Part shown: positions 1-10,784 of the stretch, one piece after another
How positions within the stretch are numbered: position 1 is the stretch's first letter
How the letters are laid out: each line of letters begins with the position of its first letter
Assembly (NCBI GenBank): GCA_024734495.1
Contig: JALMQS010000411.1
Span: 1,525,725 to 1,589,724, forward strand
DNA length: 64,000 nucleotides
Reading direction: 5' to 3'
From: Forficula auricularia
Taxonomy: Eukaryota; Arthropoda; Insecta; Dermaptera; Forficulidae
Position numbers and translations under genes: made by a program
Notes under the pieces: generated by a model
The model's input: the letters and a program-made list of their open reading frames with translations, nothing else
Databases searched by the model: none
Told to the model about the DNA's origin: nothing

Positions 1-42
1 ATTTCGGTGGATTCTAATATATAGATCCAATCTTAATCCTTT

Positions 43-398
43 TTTTTATAATCAGGAACGAGGCTTTTGAATCACAGTAGGAAGATCGAGTCCTTATAGA
101 ATGATGGTTATTTTTTCTTTTTTTCAATAAAAAATTTTCATCAGGGTTTATAATTTAATTTTATTTGAAACAAGAGACGTTTCGGCATTAACTCAATGCC
201 ATCTTCAGTCTATAAAAACATTTAACAATATATCACATTACATTTCAAATAAAATTAAATTATAAACCCTGATGAAAATTTTTTATTGAAAAATAAAAAC
301 TAACCATCATTCTATAAGGACTCGATCTTCCTACTGTGATTCAAAAAGCCTCGTTCCTGATTATAAAAAATATTATAAGAATCAAATAATTACTATTC
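43..398. mobile_element. Palindromic hammerhead-bearing insertion with 11-bp TSD
   Basis: A near-perfect inverted repeat: the arm at about 50-170 reappears reverse-complemented at about 243-370, separated by a ~70-bp loop. The pair is bounded by the direct repeat CTTAATCCTTT at 32-42 and 399-409, which I read as a target-site duplication. No coding capacity. The loop side carries a hammerhead-like motif on the minus strand (174-208). It sits just beyond the 3' end of the PLE remnant at 410-1260, so it could be a decayed PLE terminal repeat, but the duplication argues for a separate insertion. Confidence 0.7.
174..208 (-). ncRNA. Hammerhead ribozyme-like motif
   Basis: Read on the minus strand: CTGAAGA, one extra T, a 6-bp helix II (GGCATT with AATGCC around a short loop), then GAAAC followed by GTC. 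This is the conserved hammerhead core order. Helices I and III are not convincing by eye. Penelope-like elements are known to carry minimal hammerheads of this type. Confidence 0.6.
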
Positions 399-409
399 CT
401 TAATCCTTT

Positions 410-1260
410 GTTTCGAAATGGATAGGGGTGGGATTGGTAGTTGATGGTGTGTGGTTAAGTGAATATGATGATTAGCAAATGAGGAAGTAGAATCTGAATT
501 TGAGGGTTGGTTTTTAATTGTCTGAGAGAGGCTTCATGTTCTTTTGTGTCGTTTTTTAAAGGAACGTCCAGTTTGTCCATTGTAAATTGACTAACATCGT
601 TGCAATTTAATTTGTATACTCCAGATTTGTTCATTTTTTTTCAATATTATCCAGTTTATTATTTACTAATTGGGAGAATAAATTATTTATGTTATAAAGG
701 GCTGGAGTGATTCTTCGGAGATTGTTTGCTATAGGATAGGTGATATGGTTAGAAATAAAGGGGATTCGTTTATAGATTTTTTCTGATTCTAATGTGAGGG
801 TGTACTTATGAATAATATATATGTTTTTTATTGATTTTTGAAAATATTTTTTTGATAATATTGTTATTATATCTATTGTTGTATGTGAAGTTGCGACGCC
901 ATAAATTGTGTGTAATTCGTTATTGAAGTTGGCAGTGTTTAGAGGAGTTTATTGGATTAATCTATTGATCATGGAATAGAATGATGAAAATTTACTATTT
1001 GTCGAATGGTTAGATAAGAAGACTTGGTGGGTTTTCTAAATATTTGATATTCCAATTTTGGTTAGCAATATTTATTTTTAAGTCTAAGAAAGAAATGATT
1101 TTGTTGCCTATTTCTGATGTAAATTGAAGATTTTTATGGATTGAATTTAGATGGTTAGTGTGTAAGAAATGAATTTGTCCGATAGTGTCCGACAAAACTA
1201 CAAAAATATCATCAACATATCTTCTCCACAAATTGAAATATTTTGTAAAGGATTACTGGG
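410..1260 (-). pseudogene. Penelope-like element remnant: RT C-terminus plus GIY-YIG endonuclease
   Basis: Minus strand. The stretch 1010-1231 encodes the catalytic RT motif WRRYVDDIF followed by the region ending FLDLKI, the Penelope-type arrangement. A stop then interrupts the frame. Further along, in shifted frames, come ALYNINNLFSQLV and then KSGVYKLNCND near 590-630 and NGQTGRSFKKR near 555-590. The last two correspond to the GIY and YIG parts of the endonuclease domain that Penelope-like elements fuse behind their RT. The copy lacks the N-terminal RT half and has several frameshifts and stops, so it is dead. It is the only autonomous-type PLE coding sequence visible here and is a candidate relative of the enzyme that mobilised the hammerhead palindromes. 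Confidence 0.82.
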
Positions 1261-1718
1261 GGTCAATACTATTTTTTCCTATAACAGTGTATTTTGTACA
1301 GTATGGCAATAGCATTAAAAGAATTTGTATAATTTTTTATAAATAATTAAGTAATAATAGATACTCATGAAAAGGATTTAATTAAATCATTTTAATCAGA
1401 GTGATATTCAAGTTTTTTCCATTCAATGTAAATATAGATTGGTTTATTTAAAAAGTTAAACTAGATAACTAAAAGTATTAAATTTTAATTTCAAAGCACT
1501 TGATTGACTCCTAACTGTATATATTCAAAACAAATTTATTTAATAAATAAGTATCAATACCACTAAATGACAAAAAAAATTTGGTCCTTGAATAATAAAT
1601 AATGTAATAATGTACATTATTTCATCGCATTTCCTAACTTACTTTTTTTTATGGAGTTAATTGATTTGGCAAGTGAAGCATTCTATATATAAGGGAAATT
1701 TCGGGGCGGGAGAAACCA
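1261..1718. other. AT-rich stretch, nothing recognised
   Basis: Low-complexity AT-rich sequence without frame, repeat or site that I can support. Confidence 0.5.
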
Positions 1719-1996
1719 AATATCTTGAAGTGAATTGAAAGTTTTTGCCGAGAGTAGCAGAATTTTTATATATTGAAGGAGACAATAAGGAGTGTGTCTT
1801 CTGCTGGAATTATAAATTTTATTTATTTATTTATAACGAAATAAATAAAATTTATAATTCCAGCAAAAGACACACTCTTTTATTGTCTCCTTCAATATCT
1901 TGAAGTGGATACCAAGTCACGTAGGTCTCGATGTTCAATTCAAAGGAGCCAATATCTTACGAGACTTGGTATCCACTTTAAGACATTTGGTTTACC
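1710..1996. repeat. Host hairpin interrupted by a smaller insertion
   Basis: ACCAAATATCTTGAAGTG at 1715-1732, continued by GATACCAAGTC at 1908-1918, pairs with GACTTGGTATCCACTT at 1962-1977 and its extension to 1996. Once the 1733-1893 insertion is removed, this forms one inverted repeat of roughly 30-35 bp arms. Confidence 0.55.
1733..1893. mobile_element. 161-bp palindromic insertion with 14-bp TSD
   Basis: Arms at about 1777-1833 and 1841-1899 are reverse complements around a centre near 1836. AATATCTTGAAGTG is duplicated at 1719-1732 and 1894-1907. The non-palindromic end (1733-1770) carries GAGAGTAGCAGAATTTTT, which recurs on the minus strand in the 75-bp insertion at 17628-17702. No hammerhead core seen. 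Confidence 0.65.
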
Positions 1997-1999
1997 CGA

Positions 2000-3220
2000 C
2001 TAAATTTTCCTTTATACATATGTTTATATACACCTAAAAAATATCAAATTTATACTTTTATACTTAGTCTTAGGTCATTTCTCGAAGATAGGTGAATAGC
2101 TCTAAATATATTGAGTTTTTTAACCTTTAGTGTAATTAATTATTATTATCTACTTTGTTTGATCAGTAAAATATTTTCAGATATACTATACATAGCAATA
2201 TTAGAAAATAAGTTAAAATATTCTAGTTTTTTCCCAACGCTTAGGATCCCAATTCCGAAGCTGATGCATTTTTTATTATATATTGGTCAATCAATAGGCC
2301 CAAACCTGAAATTGTATAGTTTAGCCATGAATACTTGTTACATTTTAGTTATTATTATTTTTTTTAACAACGCCAATGGGCTCAATTTATTCTTTAATAA
2401 TTATAAATAAAAGAGAATATGATACTTTCCTTTAGCTTGGAGATAGAAGCTCTTGAAATGTCAAGATCCCGAGGGCAAATGCAATACTTCCACATTAGAT
2501 ATCTAATAAATAATCTGATATCATTAAATGATATAGGATATATATATTTATGTGAAAGTGAAAAATTAATTTTTCTTGAAAAACTCAATCCGAACATAAC
2601 TCAGATTAATAATTTAATATTGTACTAAAAAAATTAGCATTTTAGTGTAATGTACGTGTCTTTGTCCATTCCTTTGAATCAACTGAACTGAAATATAAAG
2701 TCATAAATTTATTATTACCTTTGTTTTAGAGAATACGTTAAAATTTTCAAGTGATTTCCACGACATTTTAGGCTCCAATTCTGAATCAATTTTCAAGTGA
2801 TGAAAGGTCGATCAGAGCAAGTCAAATTCTCGAGCTGATAAAATCGATAATGGTAAAATAATATGATCGGTACAGTGATGATCCGCCTCTTCTTCCCGTT
2901 ACTAAATTATGTTTTGTTTTCTCGTATTTCTTCGATTTTCTAAAAACACATTGAATTTCTCTTAAAGCAGAATGTTATTGGTAGAAATCATTTCTATTCT
3001 CCTAAAGGGTAATGCATATTTCCTTTCCCCTTATTTTCGTCAATAGAAAATCAAGAGTAGGAGTCAGCTGTTATAGATAAAATTCCTTTGAAATTTGATT
3101 TTTGAAAGTTTTCAAAAATCGAAACTCTCCAAAATATTATAATTGAATATAGTCATGGTGTGGCTATATTTTTAAATTTAAAATCAAGAAATCGCGAATT
3201 TTTTTAATGATGAATATTAA
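2000..3220. other. AT-rich stretch, nothing recognised
   Basis: Short open frames at 2111-2410 and 2419-2628 have no recognisable motif and overlap antisense frames. I treat them as chance frames in AT-rich DNA. Confidence 0.5.
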
Positions 3221-3224
3221 ATAG

Positions 3225-3420
3225 TTTTACACATTCACTGTGTCAGATTGGTTATATCTCTGAGGGAAAGCCAAGTGCCCGAGACTGCATTTTTGGCATT
3301 CGAGTTCAATTTCCGATGGGGTGAATAGAACCCTTCTGACATAATAAAAATTTTCCCTAACACCTCGAATCTACTCATTGGTCTGCTACTATCAGCATTT
3401 GTATTTTTCATATTCAAACG
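3225..3420 (+). mobile_element. tRNA-derived SINE, family A, diverged
   Basis: Contains the degenerate family-A head (AAGCCAAGTGCCCGAG, then a weak B box GAGTTCAATTTCC) followed by the family tail ACCCTTCTGACATAATA. The body resembles the copies at 4060 and 47650. Confidence 0.6.
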
Positions 3421-4055
3421 TTATTTTTATTATAATAATTATTTATTAATATTAACGACCGTTAATTTATTAAAAATAATATGATAATATTATAAAGTGA
3501 TCAATTAAATATGGAAAATCGTTTTTAAACACCAATAAAACTGACTTTTTTTCTATTTATTGGAATTAAAAAATAATTGAAATTTTTTTCGCTCTACTAT
3601 TACCCGATACTCCTAATGATTGAATAGACAAAAAAATTATAGTTATCCTTAAAAGATTGACAAATAATAAATAAAATAAAATTCACCTATACAATAGAAT
3701 TAGTATAGTAAATAGATTTAATTAAATATAAATTCTGAAAAAAAAACAATTTCTATTTGCAGCCAAATTAAACATGACATAAAATTCGATTTATTTTTTG
3801 GCCAAAGTTTAATCACGCTCATCATCAGGGCCTAGATAAAATAAAATGGATGGGAAAATGAGAGTGCACTGTGTGGGTGGAAGAAAGAAGATTTCGATTG
3901 TCTGGGTTTGGGAGGGAATTACGGAAGAGAGAAAAATGAGTAGTATGATAAAGCGAATAAAAGGGGGTGAGTAGAGATAATATAAAAGACAGTTAAAAAT
4001 CGAAACTCTTAATTGATTCTAATCAAAAAAATGATTTGGCTGTATGCTAAGTGTT
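3421..4055. other. AT-rich stretch, possible hammerhead debris
   Basis: Mostly AT-rich. The minus strand at 3792-3830 reads CTGATGATGAGCGTG, like the start of the motif at 44155-44191, but there is no GAAA, so at best it is a broken remnant. Confidence 0.35.
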
Positions 4056-4059
4056 AAGA

Positions 4060-4300
4060 TTAAGAATCAAAAGGGACTCTCGAATTTTTTTATGATGAAG
4101 ATCGATTCTTTGAGTGAAATTTTTTCCGCTTGCTATTCAGATGTGGTTCAACTCGGTGGGCGAGACAAGTGCCCGGAAACTATTTCTGGCACTCGGGTTC
4201 GATTCCCGAAGGAGGCGTAACAACTCTCCATAATAAAAATAATCTATAACACCTCCGATTTAGTAGTTGACCATCTCTTATCTAAAACTGAACAATTCAA
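4060..4300 (+). mobile_element. tRNA-derived SINE, family A
   Basis: Head includes GTGGTTCAACTCGGTGGGCG and the RNA polymerase III B-box-like GGGTTCGATTCCC at 4196-4208. It is followed by the family body AATAAAAATAATC and an end resembling TAGTAGTTGACCATCTC. It is preceded by GAGTGAAATTTTTTCC, shared with copies near 8870 and 9670. Confidence 0.7.
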
Positions 4301-4342
4301 TTAAACTTAATTTTTAAAATATAATATTAAATAATATTATAA

Positions 4343-4500
4343 TAGTGGGGGTCAAGTTGTCCGAGAGATGAAATGCATGCCCACGGGTCAGAATGCCCGG
4401 GGTTCAAGCTCGGTTACCATAAATACAAAAATTTGATCTGAACCTAAGCTAACTCAAAAAGTAAACAGGAAAAAAACTCAGCTACACTTATTAACACATA
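4343..4500 (+). mobile_element. tRNA-derived SINE, family V, diverged
   Basis: GGGGGTCAAGTTGTCCGAG (A-box side) and GGGGTTCAAGCTC (B-box side) resemble the tRNA-like heads at 42686-42853 and 56456-56650. The tail contains TTTGATCTGAACC. Confidence 0.5.
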
Positions 4501-4663
4501 CATAAAAGGAAACTTATAATCACATATCGTCGAATTAGAGTGTAAACCTGCTAAATCCATTTTTATCATATCGTCTCCTTAGAGTGTAAACCTGCTAACT
4601 CACAAGAAGGAAATTTTACAGGGCAGAAAAAAATTAATATTGTTGTTATGAAAAGAAACTATT

Positions 4664-4990
4664 TTTAACCGACTTCAAAAAAGGAGGAGGTTCTCAATTC
4701 GACTTAATTTTTTTTTGTGTCAATTGTAAACCGATTTTGATGATTTTTTTTTGCATTGGGTTCAATATAGTTTCCGATGATATGATCAATGACAAAATAG
4801 CGGAAATCTCCAATTCATATGAGCAAATAATCGAAATTATGATAAAAAATGTTCATTTAAAACCCGCTAAATAGTTTCGACAATGAATTGAATTTTATTA
4901 TCATTTTCTGATTCATTCGCACGAATCTTTCTCATACGAGATTCATGCAAGGTATTATCTTGTCACCGACTTCAAAAAGTGATTTCATGT
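4664..4990 (+). repeat. Widespread insect repeat (ACCGACTTCAAAAAAGGAGG type)
   Basis: Starts at 4669 with ACCGACTTCAAAAAAGGAGG and continues with GGTTCTCAATTCGAC and ACCGATTTTGATGATT. I recognise this order from many insect genomes as a dispersed element. A second partial copy of the first block (ACCGACTTCAAAAAG) lies at about 4964-4978, making a direct repeat. Confidence 0.6.
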
Positions 4991-5066
4991 AAAAATTTCG
5001 TCGCTTAGTTGTAACTATTCGAATTTTTTTCTACAACTTACGATTGTAATTTTAAGTAAAAGTTTT

Positions 5067-5226
5067 ACTTGGACAATGCTGCATCTCTTTTTTCTTTCGA
5101 ATGGTATTAATATGTCATATATGATAAAATAAGCTGACGTGTTCTGATGTGACCATCCACTTGACTCGTATATGACATATTAATACGGTTCGAAAGAAAA
5201 AGAGATTCAGCATCGTCCAAGTAAGT
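5067..5226. repeat. Foldback with ~66-bp arms
   Basis: The arm at 5067-5132 (beginning ACTTGGACAATGCTGCATC) pairs with 5160-5226. The loop holds a ~40-bp segment (AAGCTGACGTGTTCTGATGT and onwards) that also occurs at 14531-14571 and, decayed, at 48489-48530. Confidence 0.65.
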
Positions 5227-5329
5227 GTTCATATTGTTATAGGTTTGTTTCAAGCAAAAATAATTAGTTTAGTTTATTTGTTTTAGCTCATTTCCAATAA
5301 TCTCTTGTTTTAGCTCATTTCCAATAATC

Positions 5330-7345
5330 TAAAAGGGCCAAACTGATTGATTGGCCCTTTTCGTTCTCCACTTTTTAGCATAGTCGCTTATGCTAAAGGG
5401 CCAATATATCAACACTCTTGAATTTCCATTGTCTTGCAATTAAGCACGTGATCAGTTAAATTTAAAGATGTATAATAAATATAGCATTTATTGGCAAATA
5501 ACCGTTACATAAAAATCTATAAATTTGCAAAAAAAATTAATTGGAATCGCAGTTTTCAGTTTTAGAAACAGTTTGGAAATTGCAGATTGGCCCTTTTTCC
5601 CAAACAGCAAATGATAAAATTATTTTAATAGGTAAGACTTATTTATTGTAATAACATAAAAATACACAAGACTAGGCTGAACTTACATTTTGAATTGGCA
5701 ATTTTTCTTCAGTGTGGACAGTTTGAAAGAGAAAAGTGAAATTTTTCCTAAAGGTTCAATTATTAAAGGTTAACTCAAACCAACACCGTCACGGTATTAG
5801 AGCGGCCTAGCTCTTTTCAAACTAAGGCAGTATCTGAAAGTGGTAGTAGCGATTAGCAACAGTTTGAATTAAATCCCAGTAAATAAAATAACAAACATTT
5901 AATAAGAAATAATAATATTTTACTATCAATTTCCAAGGTTTTTCTATTTAATAAACCGAAATTTTCTAAGAGTGTACCGAGACTTGAAAACTATTTCACT
6001 TTTCCCTCTAAATTTTGATCAAAATAATTTTAATGTATGATGAGCTAATTGGAAAAACGAACTATTACATCAATATTTTCCGCACATAGGTAGGTATATT
6101 TATATAATAATAAAAAAAAAATGATAAATGATAAATTAAAAAGGGGCTGCGGAGTTGTTGGTATACTTGAGTGAAGGAAGGGATGCCGCCAGGTCAAGAA
6201 GAAATAATCGGGTTCACTTCGGTCGAGGGAGATAGAGGCGAGGGGCCTGGTTAGATTGAAAGGCAAAGTAACCGGGGAGATTAAACGAACGAACCTGTTG
6301 GCATGAATTCCAAACCCACCCCTGTATTCAACCTCCCACCTGGCCCTTTCAACCCTACCATTCACAATTTAGAGGAAAAACACATTCACCCTCAAGTCCG
6401 GCTTGCAAAAGGGATTGAAAGAAATCAAGGAACTTGAGGGAAAAAATGTCGACATGTCGTGGTGGTGGGGAAGAAAAAAAAATGCTTTTTTTCCTTCTTT
6501 TTTTGTGAGGGGGGGGGAGAGGTCTGATTCTAATTGAATCAAAGAGGGAAAGTAGAAAATTGAATTTTTTTTACCTGACATCCCTTTTGAATTATTGAAA
6601 TTGCTTTCTTCATAAATCAAACTTCCTTTATATAATACAAAAAATACCACATTTTCAAAGTTTCTAAGAATAAACCAAAAAATCAATTTCCAAATAAATA
6701 AGTCAGAAAAGTGTGATTTGCATTAGCATACCAAGGGTTTCGTAGCTAATATATCAATACCACAGGACCATCCCGTAACAACTCCAAATTTATTATTTTG
6801 AGAGAATCGGAATTTAAAGATTTTAGACACATTAAAATACCTCTAGTCTGATTCTTTTTTATTAAATCAAAGTTTTGAACTGGATTATTAGGATTATATA
6901 ACTTGAATAATAAAAACTTTCAATTTAGCATTATAGTATAACCATATATAATTGTAACATTGTTCAAAAACATAATTATGAGTATCTTAAATTGAAATTT
7001 GATTCTAGTTGTTACTTTATAGAATTCAAAAATAAAACATTATAAAGATGTATATTTTATTTTTTATTTTATTCGATATACGGAAGTTATCCCAATTACA
7101 AGATTTTTATACAATAAATTAACAAAATAACAAAACTAAAAAACTAATTTATAGTTTCCCTTGGCCCTTTGGATTAATTTAAATGCAATTTTGACCCCAA
7201 ACACTAAGCAGTTTGGCCCTTTTTCATTTTCATGTTTGGTTTGTTTTCACAGTTTGGCCCCTGCAGATTATCCCAAATTAAATGATGACCTTTTAGCGGA
7301 TAAAATCAAATTGGCCCTTTTTCCCCAACATCATCGATTTATTAA
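5330..7345. repeat. Region with dispersed TTGGCCCTTTTT motifs
   Basis: GGCCCTTT or its complement occurs near 5334, 5355, 5397, 5588, 7158, 7214, 7254 and 7313. A longer match, ATTGGCCCTTTTTCCC, is found at about 5585 and 7310. The spacing suggests one degraded element about 2 kb long, but no terminal structure is proven. 6040-6490 is GC-richer with unrecognised minus-strand frames. Confidence 0.35.
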
Positions 7346-7644
7346 TAATTACAATTATTAAATCTAAAATTTTAATGAAATTGATCTTCTTGTTGCTTAT
7401 AAACAGGACTTAAGAGTTTTTTCAACATTTTTCAAATTTGATCTATTCATACCTATTTTGATTTTATAATCTCCATCTAAGAAGGTAGATCCACATAAAT
7501 AAATATAAAATGGCCACTTTACATATTATTAAAAATTCAAGACAGATATACTTAGCACTAATCACTATAGGTACTTTTCTTTTTTTGAATTAATTTTTGA
7601 CATTATAATTTTTTCATTGTTCACATTGTTGCCCTATATTTTGC

Positions 7645-7710
7645 GACTCCGAAATTCAGTTCTCGACCCAAAATGGGACCGCAACCCATAGTTTAAGAAG
7701 CACTGCATTT
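7645..7710 (-). mobile_element. hAT MITE end, remnant
   Basis: The segment TCGACCCAAAATGGGACCGCAACCC followed by TAGTTTAAGAAGCACTG matches the terminal type of the intact hAT MITE at 52768-53169. The other end is absent. Confidence 0.5.
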
Positions 7711-7879
7711 GAACCCTAGATAGTCTTTAAAGACTTAGGGAACTTTCAATGTAAAATAAGCTTATTGAAATGGGCGAAGAAGGGGGTGGGGGGGATAGAA
7801 GATGTATAGTAAAAAGCCATGAGATGGGCACATTGCAAATCTTTTTATTAAATATTTGTTTTAATCTCGTATTTTTTTA

Positions 7880-8350
7880 ATCAATTATAGACGAGAGAAG
7901 AGGATTGCGAAGATTTTTTCCTTCTTTCTTGTGTCAACAGAGTGTCTGAGTGTGAGTATGTGAGTGAGTGGTCGTTGTTGTTTGCTTCTATGATTGAAAA
8001 CCAGCCTGGATTTTCGAACTCTCCCCCGCCCTGTATAATCCAGCACCCCCAACCCCATCGTCTGCACTCAACCTGTTTCATCCAGTTCCTCTTCACCCGC
8101 GCGCCCTCTCCCTCTTCGGCAACCACCAACAGAATTTCATTTGATCAAAGGAATCCGAAGGGTTAGTGGCAGCTGTCATTTAGTCAGCGTGTAGCTCAGC
8201 CACGTTATATAACAGTACGACGTATAGAGAAAATAGCCACGTAATCATTTTGCTCTCTGCTGCATTCTCTACAGCCAACAAACTACCTCCACTTACATTA
8301 ATTTGTCCCACATGGCTTTGGGCTTTGTGATTTTAAATTCGAAATGGCTG
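7880..8350. other. GC-richer unique island, function unknown
   Basis: Compositionally unlike its surroundings (C-rich on the plus strand, with CpG-containing words such as CACCCGCGCGCC near 8094). It shows no similarity to any repeat in the window. Overlapping frames exist on both strands without motifs. It may be retained single-copy host sequence, such as a conserved non-coding or promoter segment. Confidence 0.3.
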
Positions 8351-8519
8351 CCGATGATGATGAAAATTTATTCAGAATGCTTAAATTCATTTTTACATTA
8401 AATATTTAAAAGTGGCAATTTTATTAGTTGAATATATACATTATTCTTAAATTAGTCTCTGCAAAGTGCGTCTTTCTAGGAGCTATTAAATAAATAACAT
8501 CAATATCACTTAACCACAT

Positions 8520-8920
8520 AAAGTGGACTTATCGACTGAAAAAAGTTATAATCTATAGAAAATCAAGAGAGGTGGTCAACTACTAATGCCAAGGTTTTAT
8601 GGATTATTTTGATTAAGTCACAAGGTGTTTCACCTCTTAGGGAATCGAACCCGAATTCCAAGAATGAAATTCGGGCACGTGGTTTGCCTTCCGAGGGGTA
8701 ACTGATTATGACATATAGAATTATTAAAAATTTTCACTCAAATTTTCATCATTAAAAATTTTGACGATCACTTGTTTAAACATACACTCAAACCTTATAT
8801 TTCGATTAGAAAATTTTCGTTTTTTGGATTGTCATTCGAGACAAAGTAATCTGATATATATAGCACGGTAAATATTTCACTCAAAGATTTGTAAAATTTA
8901 GAGGTCTAGTGACTCTTAAT
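8520..8920 (-). mobile_element. tRNA-derived SINE, family A
   Basis: Read on the minus strand it has the family-A tRNA-like head (GTTACCCCTCGGAAGGCAAA, then a B-box-like GGGTTCGATTCCC) and the tail that ends in GTAGTTGACCACC. Upstream sequence GAGTGAAATATTTACC is shared with the copy after 9665. Confidence 0.7.
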
Positions 8921-9007
8921 TTGAAACACAAGATTGTTAAGTTTTTGAATTTGGAACTTTTTCATACCGTAACTTGAAGGATGTAATGGATTGATAAATC
9001 CCTAAAT

Positions 9008-9182
9008 GAATATATAAGTTCAAATTGCTGATGGTAGCAGACTTAAAATCTCTTAAGAAAACATGAGATTATACTATACATGTCTTATACTAAATCCGAG
9101 CTGTCATGAGTAATTTTTATTACATGTCAGGAGGGTTGCATTTTTAAGAATTTTTAGGTCTGCTAACATCGCCAATTTGAAC
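9008..9182. repeat. Hairpin with ~30-bp arms enclosing SINE tail fragment
   Basis: TTCAAATTGCTGATGGTAGC at 9008-9027 pairs with the reverse complement at about 9160-9182. The loop contains ATGTCAGGAGGGTTGC, resembling the SINE-A 3' end. Confidence 0.5.
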
Positions 9183-9276
9183 GTTTTATTCATTTATTAA
9201 ATAGAAATTCCATTGTCCTTCGAGCTTTGAAGAAAATCTTCATTTAAACTATATATAGCATGGCTATGTTTTAAAT

Positions 9277-9656
9277 CAGTGTTTTTCAGCATGTGGGTCG
9301 CGAAGCCTCAGTAAAAAAGAAAAAAAACAAAGTTTAAAAATATATTTTTATTAAGAAAATGTTAATTAAAGGACATTTGTAGGTGAACACAAATCAACAT
9401 GAATAAAAAATTTACTATTGTCTTATCGCTTTTCCATGGAAGCGTTTGGCGATTCAATCGATGTAAAAATATGTCTTTTATAGGTACTTAATTGTGTATT
9501 TAGTCGATACCTAATTATAAAAATTAATAAAAATGTTGTACAGATTTGATATTTGTAACATAATAAAATACAGGTTACAAACAGCGGGGGGTAAGGGGTC
9601 GCGAATTTTTTTTCATTCTAAGGGGGTCCCGTCATGAAAAAGGTTGAAAAACATTG
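9277..9656. mobile_element. hAT-like MITE, 380 bp, 8-bp TSD
   Basis: Terminal inverted repeats CAGTGTTTTTCAGCATGTGG and, reverse-complemented from the right end, CAATGTTTTTCAACCTTTTT. Perfect 8-bp direct repeats TTTTAAAT lie at 9269-9276 and 9657-9664, the hAT signature. No transposase frame. It interrupts sequence related to SINE family A. Confidence 0.85.
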
Positions 9657-9664
9657 TTTTAAAT

Positions 9665-9775
9665 AAAGAAATTTTGAGTGAAATATTTACCGTCAGAATG
9701 GTTCCCTCGTAGGACAAGACTATTGGCCCGGTTTCCATTGTTGACTCTCAATGGGGTGAATACACCATTTTGTTT
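9665..9775 (+). mobile_element. SINE family A fragment interrupted by the hAT MITE
   Basis: GAGTGAAATATTTACCGTCA, then a degenerate tRNA-like block ending CAATGGGGTGAATACACC. Continuous with 9230-9276 once the hAT insertion is removed. Confidence 0.45.
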
Positions 9776-9917
9776 ATTTGAAAAGTTAAAAATGTTAATT
9801 TGGAAAAAGAAGCGTGTTATAAGTGAAAATCGTGTGAGAAATATAGATAATGTTTTCATCTTTTAAATTTCTTGGATATAATATGTTTGCTTACAATTTT
9901 CATGTTTATACCTATGT

Positions 9918-10164
9918 AAAGATAAGAGTAAATAAATAAATAATATATGTAATATTCATTTACTATGAGTTAAGGATTCTTAGTCACTTGTTATCAAATT
10001 AAAATTAAAAAATTAAAAGATGTAAATTTTTAATTTTTAATTTTAATGTGAAACAAGTGACCAAGATCCTTAAGTCATAGTAAATGAATATTACATATAA
10101 TATTTATTTACAATTATTTTTATTAAAGATGTTTCACCTTGCACCAACACCACAATCTTTACTA
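9918..10164 (+). mobile_element. Palindromic retroposon-like insertion, 13-bp TSD, hammerhead lost
   Basis: Direct repeats TTTATACCTATGT at 9905-9917 and 10165-10177 bound a 247-bp insertion. The arms at about 9920-10024 and 10030-10128 are reverse complements. After the palindrome comes the 3' block ATGTTTCACCTTGCACCAAC (from 10129). It is the same family as 47163-47558, sharing the start AAAGATAAGAGTAAAT, the arm sequence and the end CACAATCT-TACTA. The central hammerhead segment is missing here. Confidence 0.8.
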
Positions 10165-10279
10165 TTTATACCTATGTTTTAAATATTTTGGATTTCATGT
10201 TTGCCTACAAAAGAGCACAGAAATATTATGTAGAACTGAGATAGCAAGGTGTACTTTATAATATGAACATGAAGGAAAG

Positions 10280-10600
10280 AGATCTCGGTTGGTGGGGATA
10301 GAAGTCTCAAGTCCTGCCTCCAAGTGTATTCAACACAAAAGGAATATTCAGTTGTCGAGCTGCTCCACAATTAAACGCATTCATCCTCGTGCATTGTCTA
10401 GCTTAACGTCGTCTTCTTGCCCAAGTGGACTTGAAGGAGCCTCTTCAATAACGCCCCTGACACCCACACACACTCACCCCTACCCTTTGAGCATTATTTC
10501 TTTCCCTTTAAAGCTTGTCACGTTAAGTCATTCTCTAACAGGTCCAGCATTTCTTGTTCATTCCTACACAAAATTTAGAATCGAAACATACATAAAATAA
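10280..10600. other. GC-richer stretch, no recognised gene
   Basis: A 103-codon plus frame (10289-10600) and an antisense frame exist, but neither shows a domain, motif or splice context I can defend. Confidence 0.3.
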
Positions 10601-10784
10601 TAATTAAATTATTGATTGTTTAATTGAGAAGTGATAGAAGAGAGCCCAATGGATAATGAAAAAATTCTCTTGAATAAAAGAAATTTATTCGACAGCCATT
10701 TTTTCTTTTTTGTGTCTCAACCTCACCATAAAACAAAGGATTAATAATATTTATAAATCAGAAAGAAAATAATCTTATTTTATT

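Noticed and set aside
6045..6686. Minus-strand frames of 105-106 codons
   Set aside because: No motif, adjacent frames in different phases, low-complexity tails; treated as chance frames in a GC-richer patch.
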